Of a stretch of 64,000 bases of DNA, positions 20,000 to 30,660 are shown one piece after another. The stretch is taken from the NCBI GenBank assembly GCA_946623825.1, contig CAMORN010000002.1, positions 84,237-148,236 on the forward strand, in the 5' to 3' direction. Source of the stretch: an uncultured Alphaproteobacteria bacterium. GTDB lineage: Bacteria > Pseudomonadota > Alphaproteobacteria > Rs-D84. The position numbers and the translations under genes were made by a program. Under the pieces are notes generated by a model. The model was not told where the DNA came from. It saw nothing but the letters and a program-made list of their open reading frames with translations, and did no database searches. Numbering within the stretch: the first letter of the stretch is position 1; each line of letters starts with the position of its first letter.

Positions 20000-20027
20000 A
20001 CACCGGCAAATTGCCGGTGTTTTTTTG
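20000..20027. terminator. Rho-independent terminator
   Basis: ACACCGGCAAATTGCCGGTGT then poly-T between convergent genes. Confidence 0.85.
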
Positions 20028-20038
20028 TTTTTATTTTT

Positions 20039-20497
20039 TTATTCGTTTGCAGGTTTGTTTTCTGCGTTTTGTTTTAATGCATTTTGTCTTTGTTCATACA
20101 AAGCTGCAAAATCAACTGGTTGCATTACAAATGTTGGAAAACCAGATTCTGATGTTAATCTTGTTACCAAAGAACGAACTGTTGGGAATAACAATGTTGG
20201 AACATCAATCAACAAAGTTTTCTTTTTAGCATCTTCGTCTTTTTCTTCATATTGAACCATTCCGGTATATGTTGATTCAATTAAAAAGATTGTTTTATTG
20301 TCTGCTTCTAATTTAGAATGAACCTTGGTAATCAAATCTACCATATATAAATTGTTTTCAGAACCCTTGATGTTGATATCAATGTTGATTTCAATTTTAG
20401 CCTGACCATTATCTTGTTTAAAGAATAATTCTGGCACATTTGGGCTTTCAAAAGATATATCTTTCATAAATTGAGATATAATATTAAACTTTGGCAT
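20039..20497 (-). CDS. secB: Protein-export chaperone SecB
   Basis: QFMKDISFESPNVP, LLFPTVRSLVTRLTSESGFPTFVMQPVDFAALYEQR. Confidence 0.93.
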   Translation of the reverse strand: MPKFNIISQFMKDISFESPNVPELFFKQDNGQAKIEINIDINIKGSENNLYMVDLITKVHSKLEADNKTIFLIESTYTGMVQYEEKDEDAKKKTLLIDVPTLLFPTVRSLVTRLTSESGFPTFVMQPVDFAALYEQRQNALKQNAENKPANE

Positions 20498-20578
20498 ACG
20501 ATTGCTCCTTTTTTTATCCTCGGTTTTATGATAATATAACACTAAGAAATGATTTTTACAAGTGGGGGGATAATTAAA

Positions 20579-21667
20579 ATGTTTGTATTGAATAAAATAA
20601 CACAATTGGCTTTTGTTATGGGTATGGGTGCTTTGATTGCGGGGTGTGATTTATCGACACCGACACATGTCGGAAATAATTCCAAAACACCGTCTAATTT
20701 GGTTGCTGTTTCTTATTCTGCGTTGCCGGGGTGGCGTGATGATGATGTAAGATATGCTTTACAGGCGTTCCGTAATACCTGTCGTGCAAAAATTCAATAT
20801 CAGGGATCTGTTATTCCAGATCCAGAATTATTGCGTGAAAAATGCAATATGCTGCCAAGTGCATCTGCAGATGTTAAAACTGTTCGTGCGTGGTTTGAAT
20901 CTCATTTCCAACCATATCAGGTTTATAATGAATCTGGTTCAGACAAAGGTGGCAAATTTACTGGATATTATTCACCAGTTGTTCATGCCTGTCGTACACA
21001 AACAGCAAAATGCAGTGTGCCAATTATGGATACACCAACAGATGGTCGTAAATACAAGGGCGTAGACAGTAAAATTTTAGTTAAAAACCGTATTGGTCGT
21101 GTAATTTATTGGATAGACCCAATTGATTTACAAGATATGGGGTCTGCAACATTGATATTGGAAGACGGCAGCAAAGTAAAGGTTAATGTTGCGTCTACCA
21201 ATGATTTGCCATTTAATGGTATTGGTGGTCAATTGAAAAAACGCGGCATTCGTCCAGAAGGTGGCTATACAATGAAGGCAGTGCGTGCATATTTAAAAGA
21301 ACATCGTGCATTGGCTCAAGAATTGGTTGATAATAATCCGCGTTATGTTTATTATCGCGCCGCAGACAGTTTTGATGTTATCGGAAAAATGGGCGTAAAA
21401 ATTTCAAAAATCAGAACAATCGCAGTTGATGATTCTATCTATACATTGGGATTGCCGGTGTATATAAATACATCTTTGTCTGATGGTCGTGCATTTAATC
21501 GTTTGATGATTGCTCAAGATACAGGCGGAGCAATCAAAGGTTGGATTCGTGCCGATATCTTTTTTGGTGTAGGGGACGAAGCTTTCGAATTAGCGCATGG
21601 TCAACACGCAACTGGAAAAATGTTTGTTTTAATGCCTAAAGAGTACACTTATGTCAAACCAAGATAA
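20579..21667 (+). CDS. mltA: Membrane-bound lytic murein transglycosylase A (MltA), lipoprotein
   Basis: Lipobox LIAGC; GKFTGYYSP, 3D domain RLMIAQDTGGAIKGWIRADIFFG. Confidence 0.93.
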   Translation: MFVLNKITQLAFVMGMGALIAGCDLSTPTHVGNNSKTPSNLVAVSYSALPGWRDDDVRYALQAFRNTCRAKIQYQGSVIPDPELLREKCNMLPSASADVKTVRAWFESHFQPYQVYNESGSDKGGKFTGYYSPVVHACRTQTAKCSVPIMDTPTDGRKYKGVDSKILVKNRIGRVIYWIDPIDLQDMGSATLILEDGSKVKVNVASTNDLPFNGIGGQLKKRGIRPEGGYTMKAVRAYLKEHRALAQELVDNNPRYVYYRAADSFDVIGKMGVKISKIRTIAVDDSIYTLGLPVYINTSLSDGRAFNRLMIAQDTGGAIKGWIRADIFFGVGDEAFELAHGQHATGKMFVLMPKEYTYVKPR

Positions 21668-21986
21668 ACAACAAAAAATTGAAAAGCGTTTTACAAGACC
21701 GCAAACATTAGGTTCTGCGTTTGGTTCATTAATGGCTGTTTTTGGTGGCCGTGTAAGTGATGCTGATTTGGTAAATAATTGGCGCGGTATTGTCGGAAAT
21801 GAAATTGCAAATATATCAAATGTTGTTGCGGTAAAAATGACTCGTAATAAAAAATTTAATATTGTGTTGCGTCCGATATCACCGGCTTTTGCGCTGGAAT
21901 TATCTTATAAAATCGATGAAATCACAGTTGCAATAAATAATTATTATGGTTCCAATAGTGTTGAAAAAATAACAATCAGGAAATAA
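21651..21986 (+). CDS. DUF721 / DciA-like protein
   Basis: LVNNWRGIVGNEIANISNVVAVK ... small DUF721-like domain; overlaps mltA stop. Confidence 0.75.
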   Translation: MSNQDKQQKIEKRFTRPQTLGSAFGSLMAVFGGRVSDADLVNNWRGIVGNEIANISNVVAVKMTRNKKFNIVLRPISPAFALELSYKIDEITVAINNYYGSNSVEKITIRK

Positions 21987-21987
21987 C

Positions 21988-22464
21988 ATGAAACGAATTT
22001 TAGGTGTAGATCCGGGACTTTTGCATACAGGTTGGGCAATCATAGATGTTGCGGGTTCAAATCGTACCTATGTAGATAGTGGTGTTATATTGCCACCAAC
22101 AAAGATACCTTTTCCAGAAAGGTTGGCTTTTATATTTAATAACTTAACTGAATTGATTGAAAAATTCCAACCAAACGAATGCGGAATAGAAGTTATTTTT
22201 GTTAATAAAAACGCAAAAACAACATTGTTGTTGGGTCAGGCGCGTGCGGCCGCAATTACTGCGATCGCTGTAAAAAATATACCTGTGTTTGAATATGAAC
22301 CAAACAAGGTTAAAAAAGCGCTGACTTCTATGGGACATGCAGACAAAGAACAAATTTACAAAATGTTGTCTATATTGTTGCCTGCTGCAAAACCAAAAAC
22401 AAATGACGAAAGTGATGCGATTGCGATTGCTTTGACGCATGCAAACACTTCGAGATATAGATAA
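21988..22464 (+). CDS. ruvC: Crossover junction endodeoxyribonuclease RuvC
   Basis: RILGVDPGLLHTGWAII, CGIEVIFVNKNAKTTLLLGQARA, DESDAIAIALTH. Confidence 0.94.
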   Translation: MKRILGVDPGLLHTGWAIIDVAGSNRTYVDSGVILPPTKIPFPERLAFIFNNLTELIEKFQPNECGIEVIFVNKNAKTTLLLGQARAAAITAIAVKNIPVFEYEPNKVKKALTSMGHADKEQIYKMLSILLPAAKPKTNDESDAIAIALTHANTSRYR

Positions 22465-22521
22465 GAAAAAATACAGTTTATAAAAAATAAATTTGTGTTA
22501 TATTGATAACATAGGGAAAAT

Positions 22522-23733
22522 ATGAGAGCAGAAAAATATCTTTCTATAAACAAAAATGTAACAGGGTATTCGTTTGCAAATCTTGGGTTGTTTACAGGGT
22601 TTGCAGGCTCTGTTGTCAATGCTGTTTATTCGTTGGTTTTGTTGGGGATATTTAAAGAATTTTTAAATGAAGAAATGGCTTCTGCTGCGGTTGGCGTTTA
22701 TGCGGCAGTTTATGCGATGTTTGCGGTTATAGTCGGGATATTTTCATCGGAAATTTTTCATTTTTTTACAAAATCAAAACTGTTGTATATCACAATGTCC
22801 ACATTGGGTTTGGGTTATGTGATGATGAGTTTTTCTGTTAAACCAACAACTTTTATTGTTTTAGATTACCTTGTGAATATTGCATTGACCATAAATGGAA
22901 TTTTATTGCCGTTATTTATATCTGAATTTTCCAAGGGTATTGGTATGGAAAAATTAAATGCGCGATTACATTTGTGGGCGAACATAGGTTCTATTATTGC
23001 GCCAATGTTTGCAATGTGGATTGTTGGGTTGTTTTATGGTGATTACAGAATGCCATTTTTTGCAGCTGGTTTAATTTATTTATCGGGTTTGTTGTTTTTT
23101 AAACATTTTGGAATTGTTCAACAAGACAAAGTTGTTAAACGCGTTAATTTCAGAAAAACAATGCGTGCATTAAGAATAAGTTCGGTATCGTTTTTTAAGA
23201 AAAGGGGTATGTTGCGAGCATATGTTGTGAATTTTGGTTTTTTTGCGTTGCGTTCAATGCGATTGTTGTATGTTCCAATTATTGTTATAGAAAATGGTTT
23301 TACAAATGAAACATTGGGTATTATTTTGTCGCTGGGGATATTGCCTTATGTTATTTCAGAATTATTTATTGGGCCATATATAAAAAAATATGGTGCACGG
23401 TTTTGGTTAACGGTTGGTTTTGTTTCATTTGCGGTGTTTTCTTTGATTGCAACATTTGCATCTGGATATGGATTGTTATCTATATTTGTATTGTGGCAAA
23501 TATCTGGTGCGTTGATGGAAACAAGCCATGATTTATTGTTTTTCAATGCTATGCCAAAGAAAGAACAATCAAAATATTATGGCTTTTTCAGAACCAGTGT
23601 GAATTTTCCAAGTGTTGTTGCACCAATATTTGGAACAATTTGTATAACTTTGTTTGATTCTACATCGGCAGTGTGGCTGATAACCTTTGTTATGGCGGTA
23701 TTGTCAACAATTGTTTTGTGGTCAAAAAAGTAG
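22522..23733 (+). CDS. MFS-type transporter
   Basis: About 12 hydrophobic segments, major facilitator-like layout. Confidence 0.75.
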   Translation: MRAEKYLSINKNVTGYSFANLGLFTGFAGSVVNAVYSLVLLGIFKEFLNEEMASAAVGVYAAVYAMFAVIVGIFSSEIFHFFTKSKLLYITMSTLGLGYVMMSFSVKPTTFIVLDYLVNIALTINGILLPLFISEFSKGIGMEKLNARLHLWANIGSIIAPMFAMWIVGLFYGDYRMPFFAAGLIYLSGLLFFKHFGIVQQDKVVKRVNFRKTMRALRISSVSFFKKRGMLRAYVVNFGFFALRSMRLLYVPIIVIENGFTNETLGIILSLGILPYVISELFIGPYIKKYGARFWLTVGFVSFAVFSLIATFASGYGLLSIFVLWQISGALMETSHDLLFFNAMPKKEQSKYYGFFRTSVNFPSVVAPIFGTICITLFDSTSAVWLITFVMAVLSTIVLWSKK

Positions 23734-23799
23734 TTGAAATACACCTTGCGTTGTATCAATTTTCTTAGTATGATTTCAGTATAAAAATAAGGGGAAAAA

Positions 23800-24873
23800 A
23801 TGGCTAAGAAAGAAGCAATAAAAGAAACAGTTGCTGCAAAAAATCCTGCATTGGAATCAGCACTGGCACAAATCCAAAAACAATTTGGTAAAGAAGCCAT
23901 CATGAAAATGGGTGATGGTTCACAACAAAATATAGAAGCTATTTCATCTGGTTCTCTGGGACTTGATATCGCATTGGGTATCGGTGGTTATCCAAAGGGA
24001 AGAATTGTTGAAATTTATGGTCCAGAATCTTCTGGTAAAACAACATTGGCGTTGCACGCTGTTGCTGAATCTCAAAAGAAAGGTGGCACATGTGCATATA
24101 TTGATGCTGAAAATGCATTGGACCCAAGTTATGCTAAAAAATTGGGTGTAGATGTTTCTAATTTGATTATTTCACAACCTGATTCTGGTGAACAGGCATT
24201 GGAAATCGCAGATACATTGATTAAATCTGGTGCTGTTGATGTTGTTGTTGTTGATTCTGTGGCGGCATTGGTACCAAAGGCTGAATTAGAAGGTAATATT
24301 GGTGATACATATATGGGAACAACTGCAAGATTGATGTCTCAATCTTTGAAAAAATTGGCTGGTTCTGTATCACGCAGCAATACATTGCTTATCTTTATTA
24401 ACCAGATTCGTATGAAAATTGGTGTTATGTTTGGCAGTCCAGAAACAACATCTGGTGGTAATGCGTTAAAATTCTATGCGTCTGTTCGTTTGGATATTCG
24501 CAGAACCGGTGCAATCAAAGATAAAGAAAATGTTATCGGTAATGAAACACGCGTTAAAATTGTTAAAAACAAAGTTGCGCCACCTTTCAGAACTGTTGAT
24601 TTCAAGATTATGTATGGCGAAGGTATTTCAAGAATCAGTGAAATCTTGGATATGGGTGTCAAATATAATTTGATTGAAAAGGCTGGTTCTTTCTATTCTT
24701 ATAACAATGAAAGAATAGGTCAGGGTGAAGCAAACGCACGTCAATGGTTGAAAGACCATGAAGACGCTCAGAAAGAATTGCTTGATAAAATCATGGCAAA
24801 GGCAAGTGGTATTGCTGAAGAAATGACAACAGGTCCATCTGATGAAGATGATGAAGGTGTTGTTGAAGAATAA
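23800..24873 (+). CDS. recA: Recombinase RecA
   Basis: [48 protein letters not shown]. Confidence 0.98.
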   Translation: MAKKEAIKETVAAKNPALESALAQIQKQFGKEAIMKMGDGSQQNIEAISSGSLGLDIALGIGGYPKGRIVEIYGPESSGKTTLALHAVAESQKKGGTCAYIDAENALDPSYAKKLGVDVSNLIISQPDSGEQALEIADTLIKSGAVDVVVVDSVAALVPKAELEGNIGDTYMGTTARLMSQSLKKLAGSVSRSNTLLIFINQIRMKIGVMFGSPETTSGGNALKFYASVRLDIRRTGAIKDKENVIGNETRVKIVKNKVAPPFRTVDFKIMYGEGISRISEILDMGVKYNLIEKAGSFYSYNNERIGQGEANARQWLKDHEDAQKELLDKIMAKASGIAEEMTTGPSDEDDEGVVEE

Positions 24874-24934
24874 AAAATAATGGGCGGCAGATTTTTGCCG
24901 CCCGAATTCACTTTTGTAACAACAGGAAAAACAA

Positions 24935-25834
24935 ATGAATATAAGACGTATTTTTGCGATGACAAAAGTTATCTTGTTAGGGCATATTTTTAATTGGCCG
25001 TGGCGTTCAAGAATCAAACGCAGAAAAATAAGAAGCGATGTTATTTCGCGTGTAATACCTGAATATTTTAAAAGATATTTGCCTGCTGTTGCATCAATTC
25101 CAGAAAGAAGCGTTGTTAAAGATGATAAAAACGAAAAAATCTGGACAATTTGGTTACAGGGTGAAGAAAAAGCACCTGCGTTGGTCAAGGCTTGTTTCAG
25201 AAGTGTTCGTCGTCATTGTAAACAGGAATTAATCGTATTAGATGAAAATACAATTTTTGATTATATAACCTTGCCACAAGAAATTATTGATAAATATAAA
25301 GCTGGTAAAATAGCGCATGCGCATTTTGCGGATATTTGTCGTGTGGAATTGCTTTATGAACATGGTGGTATTTGGCTTGATGCAACCGGATTTGTGACAT
25401 CTCCGATTCAAGATTGGATTATAAAAGAAGATTTCTTTGTTTATCTGGCTGGACAAAATGTAGGCAGTCCTTATTCTTTTATGCAGAATTGTTTTATTCG
25501 TGCGAGAAAGGGTGCTTTTTTATTGGACGCTTGGCGTGCGATGATTCTTGATTATTGGATGCATGAAAATCATAACTTTGATTATTTTATGCACCAATTA
25601 TTATTCAAGACATTGGTTATGAATGATGAAAGAGCAAAAAAATATTTTGCAAAAATGCCACATGTTGACCAAGACCCAACACACGCATTATGGTGGGGTT
25701 ATAAAGATAAACCTTTTGATAAAAAATTATTTGATGAAATTACAAAAGATTCTTTTTTCCAAAAAGTAACTTATCGTGGTTCTGAAAATCCGATTTCTGG
25801 TTCGTTTGCAGATGTCATGATAAATAAAATGTAG
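24935..25834 (+). CDS. Capsular polysaccharide synthesis / DXD sugar-binding glycosyltransferase-like protein
   Basis: IWTIWLQGEEKAPALVKACFRSVR... HFADICRVELLYEHGGIWLDATGFV. Confidence 0.83.
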   Translation: MNIRRIFAMTKVILLGHIFNWPWRSRIKRRKIRSDVISRVIPEYFKRYLPAVASIPERSVVKDDKNEKIWTIWLQGEEKAPALVKACFRSVRRHCKQELIVLDENTIFDYITLPQEIIDKYKAGKIAHAHFADICRVELLYEHGGIWLDATGFVTSPIQDWIIKEDFFVYLAGQNVGSPYSFMQNCFIRARKGAFLLDAWRAMILDYWMHENHNFDYFMHQLLFKTLVMNDERAKKYFAKMPHVDQDPTHALWWGYKDKPFDKKLFDEITKDSFFQKVTYRGSENPISGSFADVMINKM

Positions 25835-25843
25835 GGGAAAACA

Positions 25844-26854
25844 ATGAAAGCAAAAATATCTATAATAATTCCTATGTATAATGTTGAAAAATATCTGAAA
25901 AGATGTCTGGACAGCGTTAAAAATCAAACTTTCCAAGATTGGGTTGCGATTTGTGTTGATGATGGAACACCGGATAAATCTGGCGATATTGCAGAAGAAT
26001 ATGCAAAAAATGATAAAAGATTTATCGTTGTACACAAGGAAAATGGTGGATTATCCGATGCACGAAATTATGGTATGAAATATGTAAAAACACCATATGT
26101 TATGTTTTTAGATAGTGATGATTTTATTCATCCACAAACCATGGAAATTGCGTATGGGTTGGCTCAAAAAAACAATACCGATATTGTTTCTTGGTATAAA
26201 GATAAATTTTATCGCCCACAATTATTGATAAGGCATAAATTAAAAATGAATACAGATGATGTTATGCCATGCGGAATAAAAAAACATTATGATATAAATA
26301 AAGTTAAATATTTTGTAACAGATAATATTTTTGAACACGCAACAGAATCTTCGCATACAAAAATAAAGTGGGCTGTAAAGCATTGTTATGTATGGCGTCA
26401 TTTATTAAAAACAGATTTTGTAAAAGATGTAGATTTTATCAAGGGAATATTATTTGAAGATTTTCCTTGGTGGTCAAAATTAATGTTAAGAAAACCAAGT
26501 GTCACTATAACCAAATTACCATTTTATTATTATTATCCAAATTTAAATTCGATAGATATGGCTTCAAAAGAAGTTAAAAAAATGCGTAATTGGATGATTG
26601 GTTTAAAAGAAACTTTTGTTTTGTATATGGACAGCGCAACTGATGAAGAGATGTCTGTTTGGCAGAAAAATTTTATGTGGCCGGTTATAATATATCAGAT
26701 AGCCAGAAAATTAAAATTTGTTCAAGAAGATGAAGATATAAAATATGTAAAAAGTTTTCTGATGGATTTAGATTCTCTGGGCGTGTTTGATAAACCAACG
26801 GATAAAATATCAAATAAATATAAAAAATTAATTTATAAATTTATTGGAAAATAA
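25844..26854 (+). CDS. Glycosyltransferase family 2
   Basis: ISIIIPMYNVEKYLKRCLDSVKNQTFQDWVAICVDDGTPDKSG, FLDSDD. Confidence 0.93.
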   Translation: MKAKISIIIPMYNVEKYLKRCLDSVKNQTFQDWVAICVDDGTPDKSGDIAEEYAKNDKRFIVVHKENGGLSDARNYGMKYVKTPYVMFLDSDDFIHPQTMEIAYGLAQKNNTDIVSWYKDKFYRPQLLIRHKLKMNTDDVMPCGIKKHYDINKVKYFVTDNIFEHATESSHTKIKWAVKHCYVWRHLLKTDFVKDVDFIKGILFEDFPWWSKLMLRKPSVTITKLPFYYYYPNLNSIDMASKEVKKMRNWMIGLKETFVLYMDSATDEEMSVWQKNFMWPVIIYQIARKLKFVQEDEDIKYVKSFLMDLDSLGVFDKPTDKISNKYKKLIYKFIGK

Positions 26855-26857
26855 AAA

Positions 26858-26890
26858 AAACGGGGATATTTTTATATCCCTGTTTTTTTG
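26858..26890. terminator. Rho-independent terminator between convergent glycosyltransferase genes
   Basis: ACGGGGATATttttATATCCCTGT flanked by A-tract and T-tract. Confidence 0.75.
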
Positions 26891-27708
26891 AATCTGGTTG
26901 GTATTTTTACAACGATTTTTAATCCGCACATTGCAGGTTTTCGCCATGAATAAATTGGACGAAAATATGTTTGTAATATGCGTGCAATTTTTAACCATTT
27001 TTCACCATGTGCTTTTTTTCTGGTGATTGCATTTATGGTGCCGTTTCCGCGTCTTTTCAAATGTTTTAACCAATCAGCACCACGGTGTTTAGCCTTTTGT
27101 TCCAACATATCCATATCCACAGAACCAAAATGCAATAAATATAAATTTTTATCTATATGGAAATTGTGATTTTTTATACTGTGAAATCCAGAACCCCATG
27201 AAATTGCACGATTTATAACAACTGGTTTTGTGTATCTTGTGGATAACAGGGCATATTCCCGCTGTTCCAAGAAGGGTGCGTGTTTATCCAGTATTGCTTC
27301 ACAATATAAATGTTGGCCGACATCTAAACCCAATCCGGATAATGTAGTATTTATTTTTTTATTTGATAAATATTTTGATAATGTTGTGTGGATTTTAGGG
27401 TCAACGATTAAAAATTCATCAACATCACAGCCAATAACTATGTCATATTTTTTTAATAATTCGTTTGCTAAATCAGACAATTTTTTAATTCTGTATTTAT
27501 CACCGGCGACACGGGACATATCTTCGTGTGGTAATTTGGTTATATGTGCATTTCCGATGTTTTCAGGAATATTTTGATCGGTGCCATCTAATAAAACATA
27601 TAAATTTTCAGTTCCGAATTGTTTGCCATAATATGCAATCCAACGCGACAAGAAAAATTCATCATCACGCGCCATTGTTATTGCAGCAATTCTTTTATTA
27701 TTTTTCAT
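26872..27708 (-). CDS. Glycosyltransferase (GT2-like, Glyco_tranf_2_4 type)
   Basis: IAAITMARDDEFFLSRWIAYYGKQFGTENLYVLLDGTD, CDVDEFLIVDP. Confidence 0.82.
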   Translation of the reverse strand: MKNNKRIAAITMARDDEFFLSRWIAYYGKQFGTENLYVLLDGTDQNIPENIGNAHITKLPHEDMSRVAGDKYRIKKLSDLANELLKKYDIVIGCDVDEFLIVDPKIHTTLSKYLSNKKINTTLSGLGLDVGQHLYCEAILDKHAPFLEQREYALLSTRYTKPVVINRAISWGSGFHSIKNHNFHIDKNLYLLHFGSVDMDMLEQKAKHRGADWLKHLKRRGNGTINAITRKKAHGEKWLKIARILQTYFRPIYSWRKPAMCGLKIVVKIPTRFKKTGI

Positions 27709-28556
27709 ATTCCACCATTTGTTATTTTTTGTAAAGCGTATTTTATTTTTCTAGTTATTATTTTTATTGGATTATATGTTAAAAACCAATTCATATAATT
27801 GTTGCCATATAATTTATTTGCAGTTGTCATAATTGGTAATTGAACACGCATCTGACAATGATTCAAAATATATTTAATCTGATTTCCACAAGAGCCATTA
27901 TGTCGTGTAAAGCAGGCTTTTTTAACGAAAGGGCAACCGTGATTAAATAAATATTTTGGGTTGTTATAGGTAAAGCGTCCATGAAAACCATAAATTCCAG
28001 ACCATGAATAATTATTGTTTTTTATAACATTGGATAAACCATGTTCATATTTTACAGTTATCGTAGATTTTGCGTCTTCTTGTTTTACGGACATAATGAA
28101 TTTTTTAAACCAAGAAGATTTAGCAATTTTTTTATTTAATCTGACAAACCAAGATTCCATAAATGAATGTGTTTTGTGTTTTGAAATAACAATTGATGCG
28201 GCATCTGTATCAATAGATTCTATTTCTTTTAATGTGTTTGATATATCAAATAATGGTCCGAATACAGAATCATTTACCAAATACACATAATCGTATTTTG
28301 ATAATAATTTATGTTTGTCTGCATATTCATATGCGCGTTTATAAGAACCAAAATCGTATTCACCGTGTTTTTTTGCAATTGTATGAATTGTGTATTTTTT
28401 AAGTGGTGTTAATTCCCGTGCTTTCAAGTCATTATCCATACAGACAATAACATCACCATATTTTGATAATTCTGACACACAGAAAATCAAAGAATCATCA
28501 ACAGATTCGTTTTTGCTGTATCCTGCGAACAAGAATAACCGTTTGGGGTGTTCCAT
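27705..28556 (-). CDS. Rhamnan synthesis protein F (RgpF)-like
   Basis: LFLFAGYSKNESVDDSLIFCVSELSKYGDVIVC..., YDFGSYKRAYEYA, YVYLVNDSVFGPL; ATGA overlap with the downstream gene. Confidence 0.78.
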   Translation of the reverse strand: MEHPKRLFLFAGYSKNESVDDSLIFCVSELSKYGDVIVCMDNDLKARELTPLKKYTIHTIAKKHGEYDFGSYKRAYEYADKHKLLSKYDYVYLVNDSVFGPLFDISNTLKEIESIDTDAASIVISKHKTHSFMESWFVRLNKKIAKSSWFKKFIMSVKQEDAKSTITVKYEHGLSNVIKNNNYSWSGIYGFHGRFTYNNPKYLFNHGCPFVKKACFTRHNGSCGNQIKYILNHCQMRVQLPIMTTANKLYGNNYMNWFLTYNPIKIITRKIKYALQKITNGGI

Positions 28557-28712
28557 AATTTTTTATCCTTGTGTTAACTATACAAACTTTATATTGCATT
28601 TGCAACAAAGATAAAAGCTTTTATTAGTGTGCTTGATTTTTTGCTGGGTTCTATGTAAAATAAATATAAATAGCAAATATATATTTGTTTTCTTATAAAA
28701 AAGGACAGTGTA

Positions 28713-29600
28713 ATGCGTAAACCAACAGTTGCGATTTTATATATAGCATTGGGCAGATATATATGTTTTTGGAAAGATTTTTATAAATCTTGTGAAAAAA
28801 ATTTATTAAATTGTGAAAAGCATTATTTCGTTTGGACGGATAATGAAAGTTTTGATTATTCAAAAAATAAAAATGTGACGGTTATACCTGCTGTTAAAAA
28901 AGGATGGCCTTATGATACCGTGTTGCGTTTTGAAATGTTTTTGCAGCGTGAAAAAGAACTGAGAAAATATGATTATATTTATTTCTTTAATGCAAATATG
29001 GAGTTTATAAACAATGTTGATTTGGCGGAAATTGCGCCACAATATTGGCATACATCTGGAATTGTTGCGGGTATTCATCCGGGGCATAATGGTGATGTCG
29101 ATGCAGATAAAATAGATGCTTTTCCATACGAAAGAAGAAAAGAATCTACGGCTTATATACCATATGGACACGGAAAACATTATGTGTGCGGCGCTTTTAA
29201 TGGTGGAACCAGTGACGGTTTCTTGGAAATGTGTCGAGTTTTAGCTAAAAATGTTCAGACTGATTTAGATAGAGGTATTGAAGCTATTGTTGATGATGAA
29301 TCACACTTGAATGCTTATGTTGCTGACCGTGAATATTTATTGGCAGGTCGTGCATATGGATTCCCAGAAGGAAAATTGAAATATCTTAAACCTGGTGCAA
29401 AAGCGATGGTAAAAATTATTTCACGACACAAAGAACACCCAAAGTATGGCGGGGCACGTTGGTTGCGTGGTCAAACTGATAGAAAGGCACCAAATAATTT
29501 TATGTCGCCAATTTTAATTGGTTTTTGTCGTGCTATATCTATATTTGTTCCAGACAGAAAATTACGTCAAAAAGTAAGAACTTATTTTGGTTCATATTAA
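28713..29600 (+). CDS. Glycosyltransferase family 6 (histo-blood-group ABO-type transferase homologue)
   Basis: VAILYIALGRYICFWKDFYKSCE, YDYIYFFNANMEF, GIHPGH, YYVCGAFNGG-like HYVCGAFNGGTSDGFLEMC, DDESHLNAYV. Confidence 0.9.
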   Translation: MRKPTVAILYIALGRYICFWKDFYKSCEKNLLNCEKHYFVWTDNESFDYSKNKNVTVIPAVKKGWPYDTVLRFEMFLQREKELRKYDYIYFFNANMEFINNVDLAEIAPQYWHTSGIVAGIHPGHNGDVDADKIDAFPYERRKESTAYIPYGHGKHYVCGAFNGGTSDGFLEMCRVLAKNVQTDLDRGIEAIVDDESHLNAYVADREYLLAGRAYGFPEGKLKYLKPGAKAMVKIISRHKEHPKYGGARWLRGQTDRKAPNNFMSPILIGFCRAISIFVPDRKLRQKVRTYFGSY

Positions 29601-29613
29601 AAAAGGAAAAGAA

Positions 29614-30585
29614 ATGTCTTTGAAAAAAATAAATATAGCGTTTTGTTTTGATGAAAATATGTGGATGTTAGCGGGGGTTGCGATTACTTCATTGTTGTAT
29701 CATACGATGAATAAATGTGGGTATGATATTTATTGTGTTGTTCCATCAGATTTGTCGCAATCAAAACGCGATGAGTTGAAAGTTATGGTAAAAAAAATGG
29801 ATAAAAATTCAAAAATAATATTTTTGAATGCAAATCATGATTTTGATAAATCTGGTGCGGGTCCATACACGATAGGAACATTTTTCAGGTTTATGCTTTT
29901 AAAATTATTGCCAAAAAATGTAGAAAAAATAATTTATTCCGACTGTGATGTTACGTTTAGTGATAATTTGTTAAGTTTTTATAATATTGATATGGGAAAA
30001 AATTTAATAGCAGGTGTTCCAGATGCAGAACAAGGACGTGAATGGCCAAAGAATGGTTTATATATTAATGCTGGTATTTTATTGATGAATATAAAAGAAT
30101 TAAGAAAAGCAAATCTTTATGATACATGGGTAGATTTAGCCAGTACGGGCATTTTTAAATATTTTGATCAAGATATATTAAATAAAACATGTGATGGTAA
30201 AATTCTGTATTTGCCAATGAGATATAATTATATGCCTGGGCCTGGGGGCCGTTTTGAAGAACCTATAAAGCAGGGAACTTATACTAGGGAAGATTATGAA
30301 GAAGCTGTCAAGAACCCTGCAATTGTTCACTATATTTTACGTCAACCATGGAAAAATCGTGAAAATTTATTGGGGGATTTATGGTGGAAATATGCTTATA
30401 TGACACCTTTTTATGCGTATTTCAGAAATAAAATTGATCATGAATCCAATCTGATTAAAAAAGATGTTTTGTTGTTTAATTTTATAAAAATAATGACGGT
30501 AAAAATTAGACAAACAAAAGTAAAATATTATTTGTTCGGTTTTATTCCATTAGTTTTAACAAAGGTTCCTGATAGATTTGAATAA
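29614..30585 (+). CDS. Glycosyltransferase family 8
   Basis: NIAFCFDENMWMLAGVAITSLLYH, KIIYSDCDVTF, YINAGILLMNIKELR, FDQDILN. Confidence 0.9.
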   Translation: MSLKKINIAFCFDENMWMLAGVAITSLLYHTMNKCGYDIYCVVPSDLSQSKRDELKVMVKKMDKNSKIIFLNANHDFDKSGAGPYTIGTFFRFMLLKLLPKNVEKIIYSDCDVTFSDNLLSFYNIDMGKNLIAGVPDAEQGREWPKNGLYINAGILLMNIKELRKANLYDTWVDLASTGIFKYFDQDILNKTCDGKILYLPMRYNYMPGPGGRFEEPIKQGTYTREDYEEAVKNPAIVHYILRQPWKNRENLLGDLWWKYAYMTPFYAYFRNKIDHESNLIKKDVLLFNFIKIMTVKIRQTKVKYYLFGFIPLVLTKVPDRFE

Positions 30586-30660
30586 AAACTGTCCGTGTGT
30601 ATCATGGGGTTGCAAAGGAAAAACCAGATTGGTTGTTATAAAAAATTACATGGATATAAA

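Noticed and set aside
24882-24903. GGGCGGCA/TGCCGCCC hairpin after recA as an intrinsic terminator
   Set aside because: The hairpin is strong but there is no following T-tract, so it was not listed as a terminator with confidence.
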